From Noviherbaspirillum autotrophicum (GTDB lineage: Bacteria > Pseudomonadota > Gammaproteobacteria > Burkholderiales > Burkholderiaceae_D), in assembly GCF_000818395.1 (NCBI RefSeq), contig NZ_JWJG01000028.1, positions 794,853-858,852 on the forward strand: a stretch of 64,000 nt of DNA, read 5' to 3'. Made by a program: the position numbers and the translations under genes. Positions 41,547-50,882 of this stretch are shown piece after piece. How positions within the stretch are numbered: the first letter of the stretch is position 1; every line of letters begins with the position of its first letter. The notes below the pieces were generated by a model. The model did not search any database. It was not told the origin of the DNA and saw only the letters and a list, made by a program, of their open reading frames with translations.

Positions 41547-41947
41547 GCATCAAGGCCAAGTGGCTCAACAAGGTGAAGTGGGATGAAAACGGCCTGGTAC
41601 CCGTCATCGCACAGGAAGTCGGCTCCAACGACGTGCTGATGTTCGCATGGATGAACCGCGAAGCATTGTCCAAAACGGTGGAGCTGGGCGAGGCGGTGTA
41701 CTGGAGCCGTTCGCGCAAGAAGCTGTGGCACAAGGGCGAAGAGTCCGGCCATGTCCAGAAAGTGCACGAGATTCGCCTCGACTGCGACGAGGACGTGGTG
41801 CTGCTGAAAGTCGAGCAGGCTGACGGCATCGCCTGCCATACCGGGCGCCATTCCTGTTTCTTTCAGAAGTTCGAGGGCGACGCGAAAAACGGCGAATGGC
41901 ATGCGGTCGAACCGGTGCTGAAAGACCCGGACGAAATTTACAAGTGA
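41543..41947 (+). CDS. hisI: Phosphoribosyl-AMP cyclohydrolase HisI
   Basis: 134 residues from ATG 41543 (overlapping the hisF stop). The metal-binding motifs [12 protein letters not shown] and [11 protein letters not shown] define the PRA-CH domain. It is monofunctional, without a fused HisE domain; hisE follows 7 bases later. Confidence 0.96.
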   Translation: MSIKAKWLNKVKWDENGLVPVIAQEVGSNDVLMFAWMNREALSKTVELGEAVYWSRSRKKLWHKGEESGHVQKVHEIRLDCDEDVVLLKVEQADGIACHTGRHSCFFQKFEGDAKNGEWHAVEPVLKDPDEIYK

Positions 41948-41954
41948 ATCTACG

Positions 41955-42299
41955 ATGAGTGATACATTAACGCGCCTGGCTCAGGTGATCGAATCGCGCA
42001 AGCCTGCCAACGGCGGCGACCCGGACAAGTCGTATGTCGCTCGCCTGTTTTTCAAGGGCGATGATGCAATTCTGAAAAAGATCGGCGAAGAAGCGACGGA
42101 AACGGTGATGGCGGCCAAGGATGCGCGCGTAGGTGGCGATAAGTCGAAAGTACTCTACGAGTGCGCCGACCTGTGGTTTCACTCGATGGTCATGCTTGCG
42201 CAATTCGACTTGACGCCACAGGATGTGTTGCAGGAACTGGCCCGTCGCGAGGGCATTTCCGGCATTGAGGAAAAGGCGAGCCGCGCCGACAAGGCGTGA
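41955..42299 (+). CDS. hisE: Phosphoribosyl-ATP pyrophosphatase HisE
   Basis: 114 residues of the MazG-like PRA-PH family, with the metal-binding [15 protein letters not shown] helix and the [14 protein letters not shown] helix. It hydrolyses PR-ATP to PR-AMP. It is the last his gene; the HIT and tat genes follow in the same direction with short gaps. Confidence 0.95.
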   Translation: MSDTLTRLAQVIESRKPANGGDPDKSYVARLFFKGDDAILKKIGEEATETVMAAKDARVGGDKSKVLYECADLWFHSMVMLAQFDLTPQDVLQELARREGISGIEEKASRADKA

Positions 42300-42337
42300 C
42301 TGCAGCGCCGGATGATGAATAACCGGATCGAAAAAAC

Positions 42338-42709
42338 ATGACGAACTGCATATTCTGCAAAATCGCTGCGAAGGAAATCCCGGCCAAAACCGTGTATGAA
42401 GACGACGATTTGATCGCCTTCCATGACATTAATCCGGCCGCACCGGTCCATTTTTTGATGGTTCCGAAGCAACATATCCCGACTGTTGCAGAATGCAATG
42501 AAAGTCACGCGGCGTTGTTGAGTAAAATGCTGCTCTTGGCACCGAAACTTGCTGAGGAACAAGGCTGCGGTTATGCGGTCAATAGCGATGGTGTGGGTAG
42601 CGGCGGTTTCAAGCTGCTTTTTAATACCGGTCCGAATGGCGGGCAAGAGGTGTACCATCTGCATTTGCACGTCATTGGCGGACCGCGCCCGTGGCGTCGT
42701 TCTGCCTGA
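42338..42709 (+). CDS. HIT-family nucleotide hydrolase (HinT-like)
   Basis: 123 residues: CIFCKIAAKEIPAKTVYED at the N-terminus and the histidine triad HLHLHV (107-112) near the C-terminus. HinT-type proteins hydrolyse purine nucleoside phosphoramidates. The gene lies 38 bases after hisE and 45 bases before tatA, a linkage common in betaproteobacteria. Confidence 0.94.
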   Translation: MTNCIFCKIAAKEIPAKTVYEDDDLIAFHDINPAAPVHFLMVPKQHIPTVAECNESHAALLSKMLLLAPKLAEEQGCGYAVNSDGVGSGGFKLLFNTGPNGGQEVYHLHLHVIGGPRPWRRSA

Positions 42710-42754
42710 AGGCAGGCTGTTTCAAGGACTTGATGTCCGTTTTAGGAGAAAGTA

Positions 42755-42955
42755 ATGGGTTCGTTTAGCATTTGGCACTGGTTGATCGTGCTGGTGATCG
42801 TGATGCTGGTGTTTGGCACTAAAAAGCTGGGCAACATCGGTTCCGATTTGGGCAAGGCCGTCAAAGGCTTCAAGGATGGCGTGAAGGGCGAAGAGGAAAA
42901 AGCCGCTGCCGACAAGGCGGCGATTGACGTCGAAGCCAGAGAAAAAAAGAGCTGA
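42755..42955 (+). CDS. tatA: Sec-independent protein translocase TatA
   Basis: 66 residues: one N-terminal membrane helix ([14 protein letters not shown]), the FGTKKL hinge and an amphipathic helix, then a charged tail. TatA forms the translocation pore. A strong AGGAGAAAG ribosome site precedes the ATG. Confidence 0.96.
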   Translation: MGSFSIWHWLIVLVIVMLVFGTKKLGNIGSDLGKAVKGFKDGVKGEEEKAAADKAAIDVEAREKKS

Positions 42956-42976
42956 TGCTCTTTCCCCGCTGTTCGT

Positions 42977-43004
42977 GCGTGACACCGCTCCAGTCGTGTC
43001 ACGC
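42977..43004 (+). other. Intercistronic hairpin between tatA and tatB
   Basis: GCGTGACAC and GTGTCACGC form a perfect 9-bp stem with a 10-base loop, 22 bases after the tatA stop and 21 bases before the tatB ATG. The following bases are only weakly T-rich, so full termination is unlikely. Confidence 0.55.
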
Positions 43005-43024
43005 TCCACTTTTGCATCTCCTTC

Positions 43025-43510
43025 ATGATTGATCTTGGTCTTTCCAAACTTGCACTGATCGGCGTTGTTGCGCTGGTCGTGGTCGGCCCTGAGCGCCTGC
43101 CGAAGGTCGCCCGCATGGCCGGCACCTTGTTCGGGCGGGCGCAGCGGTACATCAACGACGTCAAGTCGGAAGTCAGCCGTGAAATCGAGCTTGAAGAATT
43201 GCGCAAGGTGCAAAAGGAAATGCAGGAAGCCGCCAGCAATGTCGAACAGACGATAGCGCAGAACATGTCGGAGGTCGAGAAAGAGGTGGGCGGCGCATTT
43301 ACCAATCCCTTGCTCGATACGCCGACGCCCGACCTCCAGGTGGTCAAGGCAAAGGACTTTCGCAAGAAAAAGCTCGCTCGCACTTCCGCCGTCCCGTCCT
43401 GGTTCAAGAAGCAAACCGGCCGCAAGACGCACGTGCTTTCCGGCGCCGCGCGCGTTGCCAAGTATCGCCCGGCCAGTGCAGCCCGCAAAACTACCGTATC
43501 CTTTCATTAA
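43025..43510 (+). CDS. tatB: Sec-independent protein translocase TatB
   Basis: 161 residues: an N-terminal membrane helix (LSKLALIGVVALVVVGPERLP, with the conserved Glu in GPERLP), a long amphipathic helix and a Lys/Arg-rich tail. TatB with TatC recognises twin-arginine signals. Confidence 0.95.
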   Translation: MIDLGLSKLALIGVVALVVVGPERLPKVARMAGTLFGRAQRYINDVKSEVSREIELEELRKVQKEMQEAASNVEQTIAQNMSEVEKEVGGAFTNPLLDTPTPDLQVVKAKDFRKKKLARTSAVPSWFKKQTGRKTHVLSGAARVAKYRPASAARKTTVSFH

Positions 43511-43516
43511 CATTTC

Positions 43517-44290
43517 ATGAGCGACGAACAACAAACCACGAGTGAAGGCGACACCTTCATCTCGCACCTGGTAGAGCTGCGCAATCGCATCATGAAGGCG
43601 TCGGTTGCCGTCATCGTGGTGTTCCTGGGCCTGATGCCATGGGCCGGCAAGATCTACGACTTTATGGCGCAGCCGATGATGGCGGCGCTCCCGGTCGGGA
43701 GCAAGATGATTGCCACCGGCGTGATCACGCCGTTCCTGATCCCGGTGAAGGTAACGCTGCTGGTCGCCTTCCTGATCGCGCTGCCGATGGTGCTGTACCA
43801 GGCCTGGGCCTTCATCGCGCCCGGTTTGTACGAGCATGAAAAGAAGCTGATCGCACCGCTGGTAGTGTCTTCGTCCATCCTGTTTATCACCGGCGTGGCG
43901 TTCTGCTACTTCTTCGTGTTTGGCGTGATTTTCAAGTTCATCAATGAATTTGCGCCCAAGTCGATTGCCGTTGCGCCGGATATCGAAAGTTATTTCGGCT
44001 TCGTGATGACCTTGTTCATCGCATTCGGCGTCACGTTCGAAGTGCCGATCGTGGTCATTGTGCTGGTGCGCCTCGGGCTCATCACGGTGGAGAAACTCAA
44101 GGCGATCCGGCCTTACGTGATCGTCGGCGCGTTCGTGATCGCGGCGGTCGTCACGCCACCCGACGTCATGAGTCAACTGCTATTGGCTGTCCCGATCTGC
44201 CTGCTGTACGAAGCCGGATTGCTGGTGGCCCCCTTGTTCGCGCGTGCGACGCAGGCGCCTGAAGAGACGGTATCCGAAGAAACGACCTGA
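43517..44290 (+). CDS. tatC: Sec-independent protein translocase TatC
   Basis: 257 residues with six membrane helices. The N-terminal FISHLVELRNRIMKA and the segment LYEHEKKLIAPLV are TatC signatures. It is the receptor of the Tat system. It starts 6 bases after tatB and ends 10 bases from the convergent DUF2461 gene; no terminator is visible between them. Confidence 0.97.
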   Translation: MSDEQQTTSEGDTFISHLVELRNRIMKASVAVIVVFLGLMPWAGKIYDFMAQPMMAALPVGSKMIATGVITPFLIPVKVTLLVAFLIALPMVLYQAWAFIAPGLYEHEKKLIAPLVVSSSILFITGVAFCYFFVFGVIFKFINEFAPKSIAVAPDIESYFGFVMTLFIAFGVTFEVPIVVIVLVRLGLITVEKLKAIRPYVIVGAFVIAAVVTPPDVMSQLLLAVPICLLYEAGLLVAPLFARATQAPEETVSEETT

Positions 44291-44300
44291 TGACTGCCTG

Positions 44301-44972
44301 TTACTTTGCTTGACGTAGCCAGGCGATCAGCGGATAGGCGTTTTTGAATTCGGCCGCCAACTCCTTGTCCAGATCGGCGGGAAACTTTTTCTTCAGGCTT
44401 GTCTCCTTCCACACGATGAAGCTCTTGTGCTTGATGTACTCGATGTGTGGCGCGTCGGGAGCAAAACCCTTGGGCGGGCGGCTGAGCTTGCCCTCATCCT
44501 GCAAGTCGCCGAAAGCGTCTTTCAATTTCTTGTTCTTCAGCATCTTGCCGAAGCCGGCGGCATCATCGATCACGTGCTGGCGAATCGTGCGCAAGCGGTC
44601 CGGCGGGGGCATGTACTCGCCGCCGGCAACCAGAAGCGTTCCGCTGGCGTCAATGTGGAAGTAATAGGCGGGGCCGCCGCCCTGACTGGGTTTTTTCAAT
44701 CCACTTGCCGTAATGGACGCAGAAAATGCAGTCTTGTACGGGCTCTTGTCGTGCGAGAAGCGTATGTCGCGATTAATGCGAAACAGCGCTTTCTTGGGAT
44801 TGCATCCGGCGACCTCAGGATCGAACTTGCCGATCTCCGCAATCAGTCTTCCCACCAATTCGAGAAATTCTGCGCGCAGGATGTCATAACGCGGCTTGTT
44901 CATCACGAACCAGGCGCGGTTATTGTTCTCCGATAGCTCGCCGAGGAATTGGATCAGATCGCGGATATGCAT
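44301..44972 (-). CDS. DUF2461 (TIGR02453) family protein
   Basis: 223 residues. Family features are FLGELSENNNRAWFVMNKPRY near the N-terminus, RDIRFSHDKSPYKT in the middle and YFHIDASGTLLVAGGEY. The family is widespread and of unknown function. It follows the DegS-like protease gene with a 16-base gap and is probably co-transcribed with it. Confidence 0.88.
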   Translation of the reverse strand: MHIRDLIQFLGELSENNNRAWFVMNKPRYDILRAEFLELVGRLIAEIGKFDPEVAGCNPKKALFRINRDIRFSHDKSPYKTAFSASITASGLKKPSQGGGPAYYFHIDASGTLLVAGGEYMPPPDRLRTIRQHVIDDAAGFGKMLKNKKLKDAFGDLQDEGKLSRPPKGFAPDAPHIEYIKHKSFIVWKETSLKKKFPADLDKELAAEFKNAYPLIAWLRQAK

Positions 44973-44988
44973 GAGGGTTTGTTGTTAT

Positions 44989-46170
44989 TTAGCGTTCGTC
45001 GTCTTCTTCCCGGTCTTCGCGGCGCGGTTTCGGGCGCTTGCCGACGACGACGTCCAGCGTCGACTCCTGGCTTCTGCGCAGCACGGTCATCCTTGCCTTG
45101 TTGCCGGGCTTGAGTTGCGCGATCAGGTTGAGCATGTCGGTCGTATCGGTTACGGGCTTGCCTTCGACGGCCACCAGGATGTCGCCCGGCCGCATGCCGG
45201 CCTTGTCTGCGGGCCCGCCCTTCAGGACGCCCGCAATGATGGCGCCCGATTTTTTCGCCAGGCCGAAGCTCTCGGCCAGTTCCGGCGTGATGTCTTGCGG
45301 TTCGACGCCGATCCAGCCGCGGATGACCTGGCCGTTTGCGATGATCGCTTCCATCACCGTCTTTACGGTTGTTACCGGTATCGCAAAGCCAATGCCGAGC
45401 GAGCCGCCGCTGCGGGAGTAAATGGCGGTGTTGATACCGAGCAGATTGCCATTGGTATCGATCAGCGCGCCGCCGGAGTTGCCTGGGTTGATGGCGGCAT
45501 CGGTCTGGATAAAGTTTTCAAATGTATTGATTCCAAGGTGGTTGCGCCCGAGAGCCGATACGATGCCCATGGTCACGGTCTGTCCCACGCCAAACGGATT
45601 GCCGATGGCGAGCACCACGTCGCCTACCCTGGACTGCTCGGCATGGCCCAGAGTGATGGAGGGCAGGTTCGGTATGTCGACCTTGATGACTGCAAGGTCC
45701 GTCTCCGGGTCGGCGCCGACTAGCTTGCCTGACGCTTTGCGGCCGTCGGCCAGTGCCACTTCAATTTCGTCGGCTGTTTCGATCACATGGTTGTTGGTCA
45801 ATACATAGCCTTGCGGACTCACAACGACGCCGGAACCCAGACTGAACTGCTTTTCCTCCTGCTGCTCCCCGAAGAAACGGCGAAACAGCGGATCGTCCAT
45901 GAACGGGCTTTGCGGCTGGCGCGTGCCCTTGGTCGTGAAAATGTTGACGACGGCAGGCATCGCGCGCCGGGCCGCATCGCGATAGGAATTCTGGATCGGG
46001 CCGGAATTTGCCGGCGCTTCCATCACGGGAACTGATGAGGGCGCAACGCGGGTCATGCGTGCGCCGCTGGCCAGCTCCCTGGCCCATTCCGGCTTAAGGC
46101 TCGCTACAATGAACCAAACGGCTAAACCGACGGTGACGGTTTGGGCAAACAATAGCCAGAGACGTCGCAT
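44989..46170 (-). CDS. Membrane-anchored HtrA/DegS-type serine protease
   Basis: 393 residues: one N-terminal membrane anchor (about 4-24), a trypsin-like domain with H128 (TNNHVI), D158 (ETDLAVIKV) and S232 (GNSGGAL), one PDZ domain (about 275-370) and an acidic/Arg-rich tail. A single PDZ and a membrane anchor resemble DegS, which senses misfolded outer-membrane proteins and cleaves RseA. Whether it has this role here is inference, since no rseA/rpoE genes are present. The ATG at 46170 has no clear Shine-Dalgarno and lies 13 bases from the divergent Nif3-like start. Confidence 0.93.
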   Translation of the reverse strand: MRRLWLLFAQTVTVGLAVWFIVASLKPEWARELASGARMTRVAPSSVPVMEAPANSGPIQNSYRDAARRAMPAVVNIFTTKGTRQPQSPFMDDPLFRRFFGEQQEEKQFSLGSGVVVSPQGYVLTNNHVIETADEIEVALADGRKASGKLVGADPETDLAVIKVDIPNLPSITLGHAEQSRVGDVVLAIGNPFGVGQTVTMGIVSALGRNHLGINTFENFIQTDAAINPGNSGGALIDTNGNLLGINTAIYSRSGGSLGIGFAIPVTTVKTVMEAIIANGQVIRGWIGVEPQDITPELAESFGLAKKSGAIIAGVLKGGPADKAGMRPGDILVAVEGKPVTDTTDMLNLIAQLKPGNKARMTVLRRSQESTLDVVVGKRPKPRREDREEDDER

Positions 46171-46183
46171 AAAGGGTGAAAAA

Positions 46184-46951
46184 ATGAATCGAAAATCAGT
46201 AAATAGGGACGATTTCGCAAAATACCTAGAGCAGGCGCTCGATATTAACCGCTTTCGCGATTATTGCCCAAATGGTATGCAGGTCGAAGGCAGGGTCGAA
46301 ATTAAAACTATTGTAACGGGAGTGACTGCAAGTCTGGCGTTGATCGAAGCGGCCATTGATGTAAATGCGGATGCGATCCTCGTCCATCACGGCTACTTCT
46401 GGCGCGGAGAGGATGCGCGCGTGGTAGGCCCTAAGCAAAAGCGCCTGAAATTGCTCTTGAGCCGAGATATCAGCCTCTTTGCATATCATCTGCCGCTCGA
46501 CATGCATCCCGATCTGGGAAATAACGCGCAACTGGGTCTGCGGCTGGGGCTTGTGCCGGGCGGGCGCTTCGGCGAGGATAATTTGGGGTGGCTTGGCGTG
46601 CCGGCAGACCCGGCAGCAAAAACTGTTGGCGACCTTGCGCGCATCGTCGAACGGCAGCTGGGGCGGGTTCCACTTCTCATCGGCGACGCGGAGCAACCAC
46701 TGGGCGCGGTTGGATGGTGCACTGGTGCTGCACAGAATTTACTGAGCGACGCAATCGCCGCCGGGGCGACGGTTTATCTGAGCGGAGAGATATCCGAGCC
46801 GACGGTTCATCTAGCCAGGGAGTCTGGTGTCGCATATCTGGCCTGTGGTCATCACGCGACGGAGCGTTACGGCGTTCAAGCGCTCGGCCAGCACCTTGCT
46901 GAGGCTTTTGGCATCGAACACCATTTCATCGATGTAACCAATCCAGTCTGA
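46184..46951 (+). CDS. Nif3-like dinuclear metal centre protein (YbgI family)
   Basis: 255 residues from ATG 46184 with AAGGGTGA upstream; the in-frame extension to 46055 lies inside the opposite gene. Metal-ligand motifs are [12 protein letters not shown] (about 62-73), [15 protein letters not shown] and GHHATERYG near the C-terminus. Nif3/YbgI proteins form hexameric toroids with two metals; the proposed GTP cyclohydrolase-like activity remains uncertain. Confidence 0.93.
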   Translation: MNRKSVNRDDFAKYLEQALDINRFRDYCPNGMQVEGRVEIKTIVTGVTASLALIEAAIDVNADAILVHHGYFWRGEDARVVGPKQKRLKLLLSRDISLFAYHLPLDMHPDLGNNAQLGLRLGLVPGGRFGEDNLGWLGVPADPAAKTVGDLARIVERQLGRVPLLIGDAEQPLGAVGWCTGAAQNLLSDAIAAGATVYLSGEISEPTVHLARESGVAYLACGHHATERYGVQALGQHLAEAFGIEHHFIDVTNPV

Positions 46952-47023
46952 AGAAATGTACTAAAAGTGAACATTATCCCTATATTATGATGGGAGGATT
47001 ATTCTTGCAGGCGAGGAATTGAC

Positions 47024-47731
47024 ATGGTGTTGGCTGAAACATCGCACAAGCCAGTTGGTGTTTTGATAGTTGAAGACGATGCGGTAACGCGCAAATCCCT
47101 GTGCCTCGCAATTGAGGCAGATCCGGGGCTGAGCCTGTTAGCCGCATTCGATAGCGTCAAGCCGGCGCTGGCCTGGCTCGAGGAAGAGAACGCCGACGTG
47201 CTCATGACGGACCTCGGGCTGCCTGACGGATCGGGCATCGAAATCATTCATGCCTGTGCAAAGCACCATCCACAGACCGACATTATGGTGGTCACGATGT
47301 CAAGCGACGAAGCCAATGTGCTGGCATGTATCGAGGCGGGGGCGTCGGGATATGTCCTTAAGGATGCCGGCAGGATGGATATTGCGCGCGCGGTGCTCGA
47401 CTTGCGCGACGGCGGCGCTCCCATGAGTCCCGCCATTGCGCGCATGGTGCTGGCCAAGGTGCGCGATGGGAAAAATGAGCCGCTCGCGACAGCTGGGCAG
47501 GACGCTGCCATAACTAGTCTGACCAAGCGTGAAGCGGCAATCCTTGACCTGATCGCACAGGGTGACAGCTACGGTGAAGTGGCCAAAATGCTTTCCGTAT
47601 CTGTCGGAACGGTGCAAACGCACATCAAGAACATTTATGGCAAGCTGTCCGTGCATTCGCGCGGGGAAGCCGTCTTTGAGGCACATCGGCGTGGCCTGCT
47701 TCAATTGGGGCGCCTAAGGGCCCGTCAGTAA
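47024..47731 (+). CDS. NarL/FixJ-family response regulator
   Basis: 235 residues. The receiver domain has acidic residues E17/D18/D19, phospho-acceptor D63 (MTDLGLPDGSG) and K113. The C-terminal LuxR-type helix-turn-helix starts LTKREAAILDLIAQGDS. GAGGAATT precedes the ATG. No histidine kinase is adjacent, so the partner and targets are unknown. A terminator follows directly. Confidence 0.93.
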   Translation: MVLAETSHKPVGVLIVEDDAVTRKSLCLAIEADPGLSLLAAFDSVKPALAWLEEENADVLMTDLGLPDGSGIEIIHACAKHHPQTDIMVVTMSSDEANVLACIEAGASGYVLKDAGRMDIARAVLDLRDGGAPMSPAIARMVLAKVRDGKNEPLATAGQDAAITSLTKREAAILDLIAQGDSYGEVAKMLSVSVGTVQTHIKNIYGKLSVHSRGEAVFEAHRRGLLQLGRLRARQ

Positions 47732-47740
47732 CGTCGCATC

Positions 47741-47765
47741 GGCCCGGGATTATCCGGGCCTTTTT
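47741..47765 (+). terminator. Intrinsic terminator after the NarL-type regulator
   Basis: GGCCCGG/CCGGGCC, a 7-bp stem with a 6-base loop, followed by TTTTT, 9 bases after the stop codon. Confidence 0.85.
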
Positions 47766-47946
47766 ATATCGATGCGGTATCGGTCGCGCCCTTCAGTCAT
47801 TCTGCAAAAATCATTGTCAGCCCATTCGCTCTTCGCATATCAATTTGTTATCTGGGTGATAATTTCCTGCTGCTGTCACCTCGCTGGGCGGCGCCATGAG
47901 TGCTTCAAAAAGTTCCCGGAATTTGCGCAACGCATCAGGTATACGC

Positions 47947-47975
47947 TTTAAATCAAATGCGCCCCACGCTATAAT
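47947..47975 (+). promoter_or_regulatory. Sigma-70-type promoter of petABC
   Basis: TTTAAA (4/6) and a perfect TATAAT are separated by 17 bases. The -10 box ends 57 bases before the petA ATG, which predicts a leader of about 50 bases. Confidence 0.65.
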
Positions 47976-48032
47976 CGAATGTTGCTGGTGGTTTCGACAT
48001 ATTCCGAATTTTGTTGACTGATTGGGGTTGGT

Positions 48033-48641
48033 ATGAGTAACGAAAAGCAGGTCGATTCCGGTCGACGCGGCTTGCTCGCCGCTACATGCGCGGTGGGCGG
48101 TGTGGCCGGATTGGCTACGGCGGGGGCCTTTGTGTCCACCTTCCAGCCGTCCGAGCGAGCAAAGGCTGCAGGCGCGCCGGTAGAGGTGGATATCGCCGGC
48201 ATGGCGCCGGGGGAAATGAAAACCGTGGAATGGCGCGGCAAGCCCGTGTGGATCCTGAAGCGCTCCCCGGAAATGGTCGAGTCGCTCAAGAAGACCGACG
48301 CCCAAGTGGCCGATCCCAAGTCCGAACGTAATAAAGATGACCTGACGCCCGAATACGCGCGCAACGAATACCGTTCCATCAAGCCGGAAATTCTGGTTGC
48401 AGTCGGTATCTGCTCGCATCTTGGCTGCTCGCCGTCTTCCAAATTCCAGGCAGGCGCACAGCCGTCACTGCCAGACGACTGGCAAGGCGGTTTCCTGTGC
48501 CCGTGCCATGGCTCGACCTTCGACTTGGCCGGTCGCGTGTTCAAGAACAAACCGGCTCCGGACAACCTGCAAGTGCCGCGCCATATGTACCTTAGCGAAA
48601 CCAAGCTGGTCATCGGTAAAGACGAGAAAGGCGAGGCATAA
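48033..48641 (+). CDS. petA: Ubiquinol-cytochrome c reductase, Rieske iron-sulfur subunit
   Basis: 202 residues. The N-terminus carries a twin-arginine motif (SGRRGLLAA, R11-R12) and a hydrophobic stretch, an uncleaved Tat signal-anchor in this family. The 2Fe-2S ligands are in CSHLGCSP and CPCHGSTFD. It moves electrons from ubiquinol to cytochrome c1. Dependence on Tat export links it to the tatABC genes 4 kb upstream. Confidence 0.97.
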   Translation: MSNEKQVDSGRRGLLAATCAVGGVAGLATAGAFVSTFQPSERAKAAGAPVEVDIAGMAPGEMKTVEWRGKPVWILKRSPEMVESLKKTDAQVADPKSERNKDDLTPEYARNEYRSIKPEILVAVGICSHLGCSPSSKFQAGAQPSLPDDWQGGFLCPCHGSTFDLAGRVFKNKPAPDNLQVPRHMYLSETKLVIGKDEKGEA

Positions 48642-48646
48642 TCATT

Positions 48647-50050
48647 ATGGCATTTCAAGAGAAACAGCTTCCCGCTGACGCGCCGGTTTCTGCCAAGGCG
48701 CTGAACTGGATCGATGCGCGCTTCCCGCTGACCTCGACCTGGAAGGCGCATCTGTCTGAATACTATGCGCCGAAAAACTTCAATTACTGGTACGCGTTCG
48801 GTTCGCTCGCGCTGCTGGTGCTGGTGATTCAGATCGTCAGCGGCATCTTCCTCGTGATGCATTACAAGCCGGATGCCAGCCTCGCGTTCAATTCAGTTGA
48901 ATACATCATGCGCGATGTGCCATGGGGATGGCTGGTGCGCTACATGCATTCCACCGGCGCTTCTTCATTCTTCATCGTGGTCTACCTGCACATGCTGCGC
49001 GGCCTCTTGTACGGTTCCTACCGCAAGCCGCGCGAGCTGGTCTGGCTGTTTGGTGTCGCGATTTTCCTGTGCTTGATGGCGGAAGCCTTCATGGGCTATC
49101 TGCTGCCATGGGGCCAGATGTCGTACTGGGGCGCGCAGGTGATCGTGAACCTGTTCGGCGCGATCCCGTTCATCGGCCCGGACCTGTCGCTGTGGATTCG
49201 TGGTGACTACGTGGTGTCCGACGCAACGCTGAACCGCTTCTTCTCGTTCCACGTGATCGCCGTTCCGCTGGTGCTGATTGGCCTCGTCGTGGCGCACATC
49301 GTCGCGCTGCACGAAACCGGTTCCAATAACCCGGACGGCGTCGAGATCAAGGCAAAGACCGACGCTAACGGCATCCCGCTCGACGGTATCCCGTTCCATC
49401 CGTACTACTCGGTGCACGACGTATTCTGCGCGGCGGTGTTCCTGATCGTGTTTTTTGCAATTGTCTTCTTCGCACCGGAAATGGGTGGTTACTTCCTCGA
49501 AGCGAACAACTTCATCCCGGCAGATCCACTGAAGACCCCGCCGCATATCGCTCCGGTCTGGTATTTCACGCCGTTCTACTCGATCCTGCGCGCGACCACT
49601 TCGCAGTTCATGTATGCGCTGGAAATCGGTGTAGTGGCTTATCTGGCGCTGTTGCTGGTGAAGTCCAAGCTGAGCGGCAAGGTGAAACTGGGCGCGACGA
49701 TTGTCGCGGCTGTTGCACTGGTTGGCATGTTCATTTTCGATGCCAAGTTCTGGGGTGTGGTGTTGATGGGTGTTTCCGTGATGATCCTCGGTGGTCTGCC
49801 ATGGCTCGATCATTCCCCGGTCAAGTCGATTCGCTACCGTCCGAGCTGGCACAAGTATGTGTACCTCGTGTTCGGCATCGCGTTCGTGATCCTCGGTTAT
49901 CTGGGCGTGTTGCCGCCGACCGAAGGTCGCACCCTGGTATCGCAGATTTGCACCTTCATCTACTTCGGCTTCTTCCTGCTGATGCCGTGGTGGAGCAAGA
50001 TGGGCTCCTTCAAGCCAGTGCCTGACCGCGTCAACTATCATCCGCACTAA
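48647..50050 (+). CDS. petB: Cytochrome b of the bc1 complex
   Basis: 467 residues with eight or more membrane helices. Haem-ligating His pairs are around RYMHSTGASSFFIVVYLHML and SFHVIAVPLVLIGLVVAHIV, and the Qo-site PEW-like motif is replaced by the bacterial variant near VWYFTPFYSIL. It starts 6 bases after petA and 24 bases before petC. Confidence 0.97.
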   Translation: MAFQEKQLPADAPVSAKALNWIDARFPLTSTWKAHLSEYYAPKNFNYWYAFGSLALLVLVIQIVSGIFLVMHYKPDASLAFNSVEYIMRDVPWGWLVRYMHSTGASSFFIVVYLHMLRGLLYGSYRKPRELVWLFGVAIFLCLMAEAFMGYLLPWGQMSYWGAQVIVNLFGAIPFIGPDLSLWIRGDYVVSDATLNRFFSFHVIAVPLVLIGLVVAHIVALHETGSNNPDGVEIKAKTDANGIPLDGIPFHPYYSVHDVFCAAVFLIVFFAIVFFAPEMGGYFLEANNFIPADPLKTPPHIAPVWYFTPFYSILRATTSQFMYALEIGVVAYLALLLVKSKLSGKVKLGATIVAAVALVGMFIFDAKFWGVVLMGVSVMILGGLPWLDHSPVKSIRYRPSWHKYVYLVFGIAFVILGYLGVLPPTEGRTLVSQICTFIYFGFFLLMPWWSKMGSFKPVPDRVNYHPH

Positions 50051-50073
50051 GCCGCAAAAGGGATAAGAGAATC

Positions 50074-50838
50074 ATGACATTTCTGAAAAAACTGATTGCG
50101 GCTCTGGCGCTGGTGCCGGCGCTGGTGTTGGCGAGTGAGGGAGGCCCTTCGCTCGATCACGCACCGGACCGCACCAAGGATCTGGCAGCGCTGCAAAATG
50201 GCGCCAAGCTTTTCGTGAACTACTGCTTGAACTGCCATTCCGCCTCTGCGATGCGTTACAACCGGCTGAAGGATATCGGCCTGACCGAAGAGCAGATCAG
50301 GAACAACCTGCTCTTCGCTTCGGATAAGGTTGGTGATCTGATGAAGGTGGCGATGCAACCCAAAGACGCCAAGGTATGGTTTGGCGCGGCACCACCCGAT
50401 CTGTCGGTCATCGCTCGTGCAAAGTCATCCGAAGCAGGGAGCGGCGCGGACTGGCTGTACACCTACCTGCGTACCTTCTACAAGGATGACTCCCGCCCGA
50501 CCGGCTGGAACAACTTAGTGTTCCCGAACGTCGGCATGCCGCACGTGATGTGGGAATTGCAGGGCATCAATAGCGCCAAATTCGTCGAGGAAAAAGATCC
50601 GCACGAGGCAGGTAAAACCATTCACAAGTTCGAAGGATTCGAACAAGTGAAGCCGGGAAAGATGACAAAGACCGAGTACGACAATGCTGTTGCCGATCTG
50701 GTCGGTTATCTTGAATGGATGGGCGAGCCTGCGCAAAATACGCGCAAGCGGTTGGGTGTTTGGGTACTGTTGTACCTTGGCATCTTTGCTGTGCTCGCAT
50801 GGCGCTTGAACGCTTCCTATTGGAAAGACGTTAAATAA
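50074..50838 (+). CDS. petC: Cytochrome c1 of the bc1 complex
   Basis: 254 residues. Signal peptide (MTFLKKLIAALALVPALVLA), haem c-binding CLNCH (51-55), a probable axial Met in a C-terminal segment and a C-terminal membrane anchor (LGVWVLLYLGIFAVLAW). It accepts electrons from the Rieske protein and passes them to soluble cytochrome c. Confidence 0.97.
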   Translation: MTFLKKLIAALALVPALVLASEGGPSLDHAPDRTKDLAALQNGAKLFVNYCLNCHSASAMRYNRLKDIGLTEEQIRNNLLFASDKVGDLMKVAMQPKDAKVWFGAAPPDLSVIARAKSSEAGSGADWLYTYLRTFYKDDSRPTGWNNLVFPNVGMPHVMWELQGINSAKFVEEKDPHEAGKTIHKFEGFEQVKPGKMTKTEYDNAVADLVGYLEWMGEPAQNTRKRLGVWVLLYLGIFAVLAWRLNASYWKDVK

Positions 50839-50882
50839 AAAAGTATTGCTCGTCGTTCTCTTGAATGGCGGGCGTTTGTTTC

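Larger units (their letters stand above)
47732..48032. other. Intergenic region upstream of petABC
   Basis: 301 bases. It contains the terminator at 47741-47765 and the petA promoter at 47947-47975. The part between them (about 47770-47945) shows no convincing gene, RNA or repeat. Confidence 0.6.

Noticed and set aside
42722-44176. 484-codon ORF antisense to tatABC
   Set aside because: The translation is His/Asp/Arg-rich without a fold, while tatA, tatB and tatC are all complete on the other strand.
47817-48419. 200-codon minus-strand ORF upstream of and across petA
   Set aside because: Most of it is antisense to petA and it covers the likely pet promoter; no ribosome site or domain.
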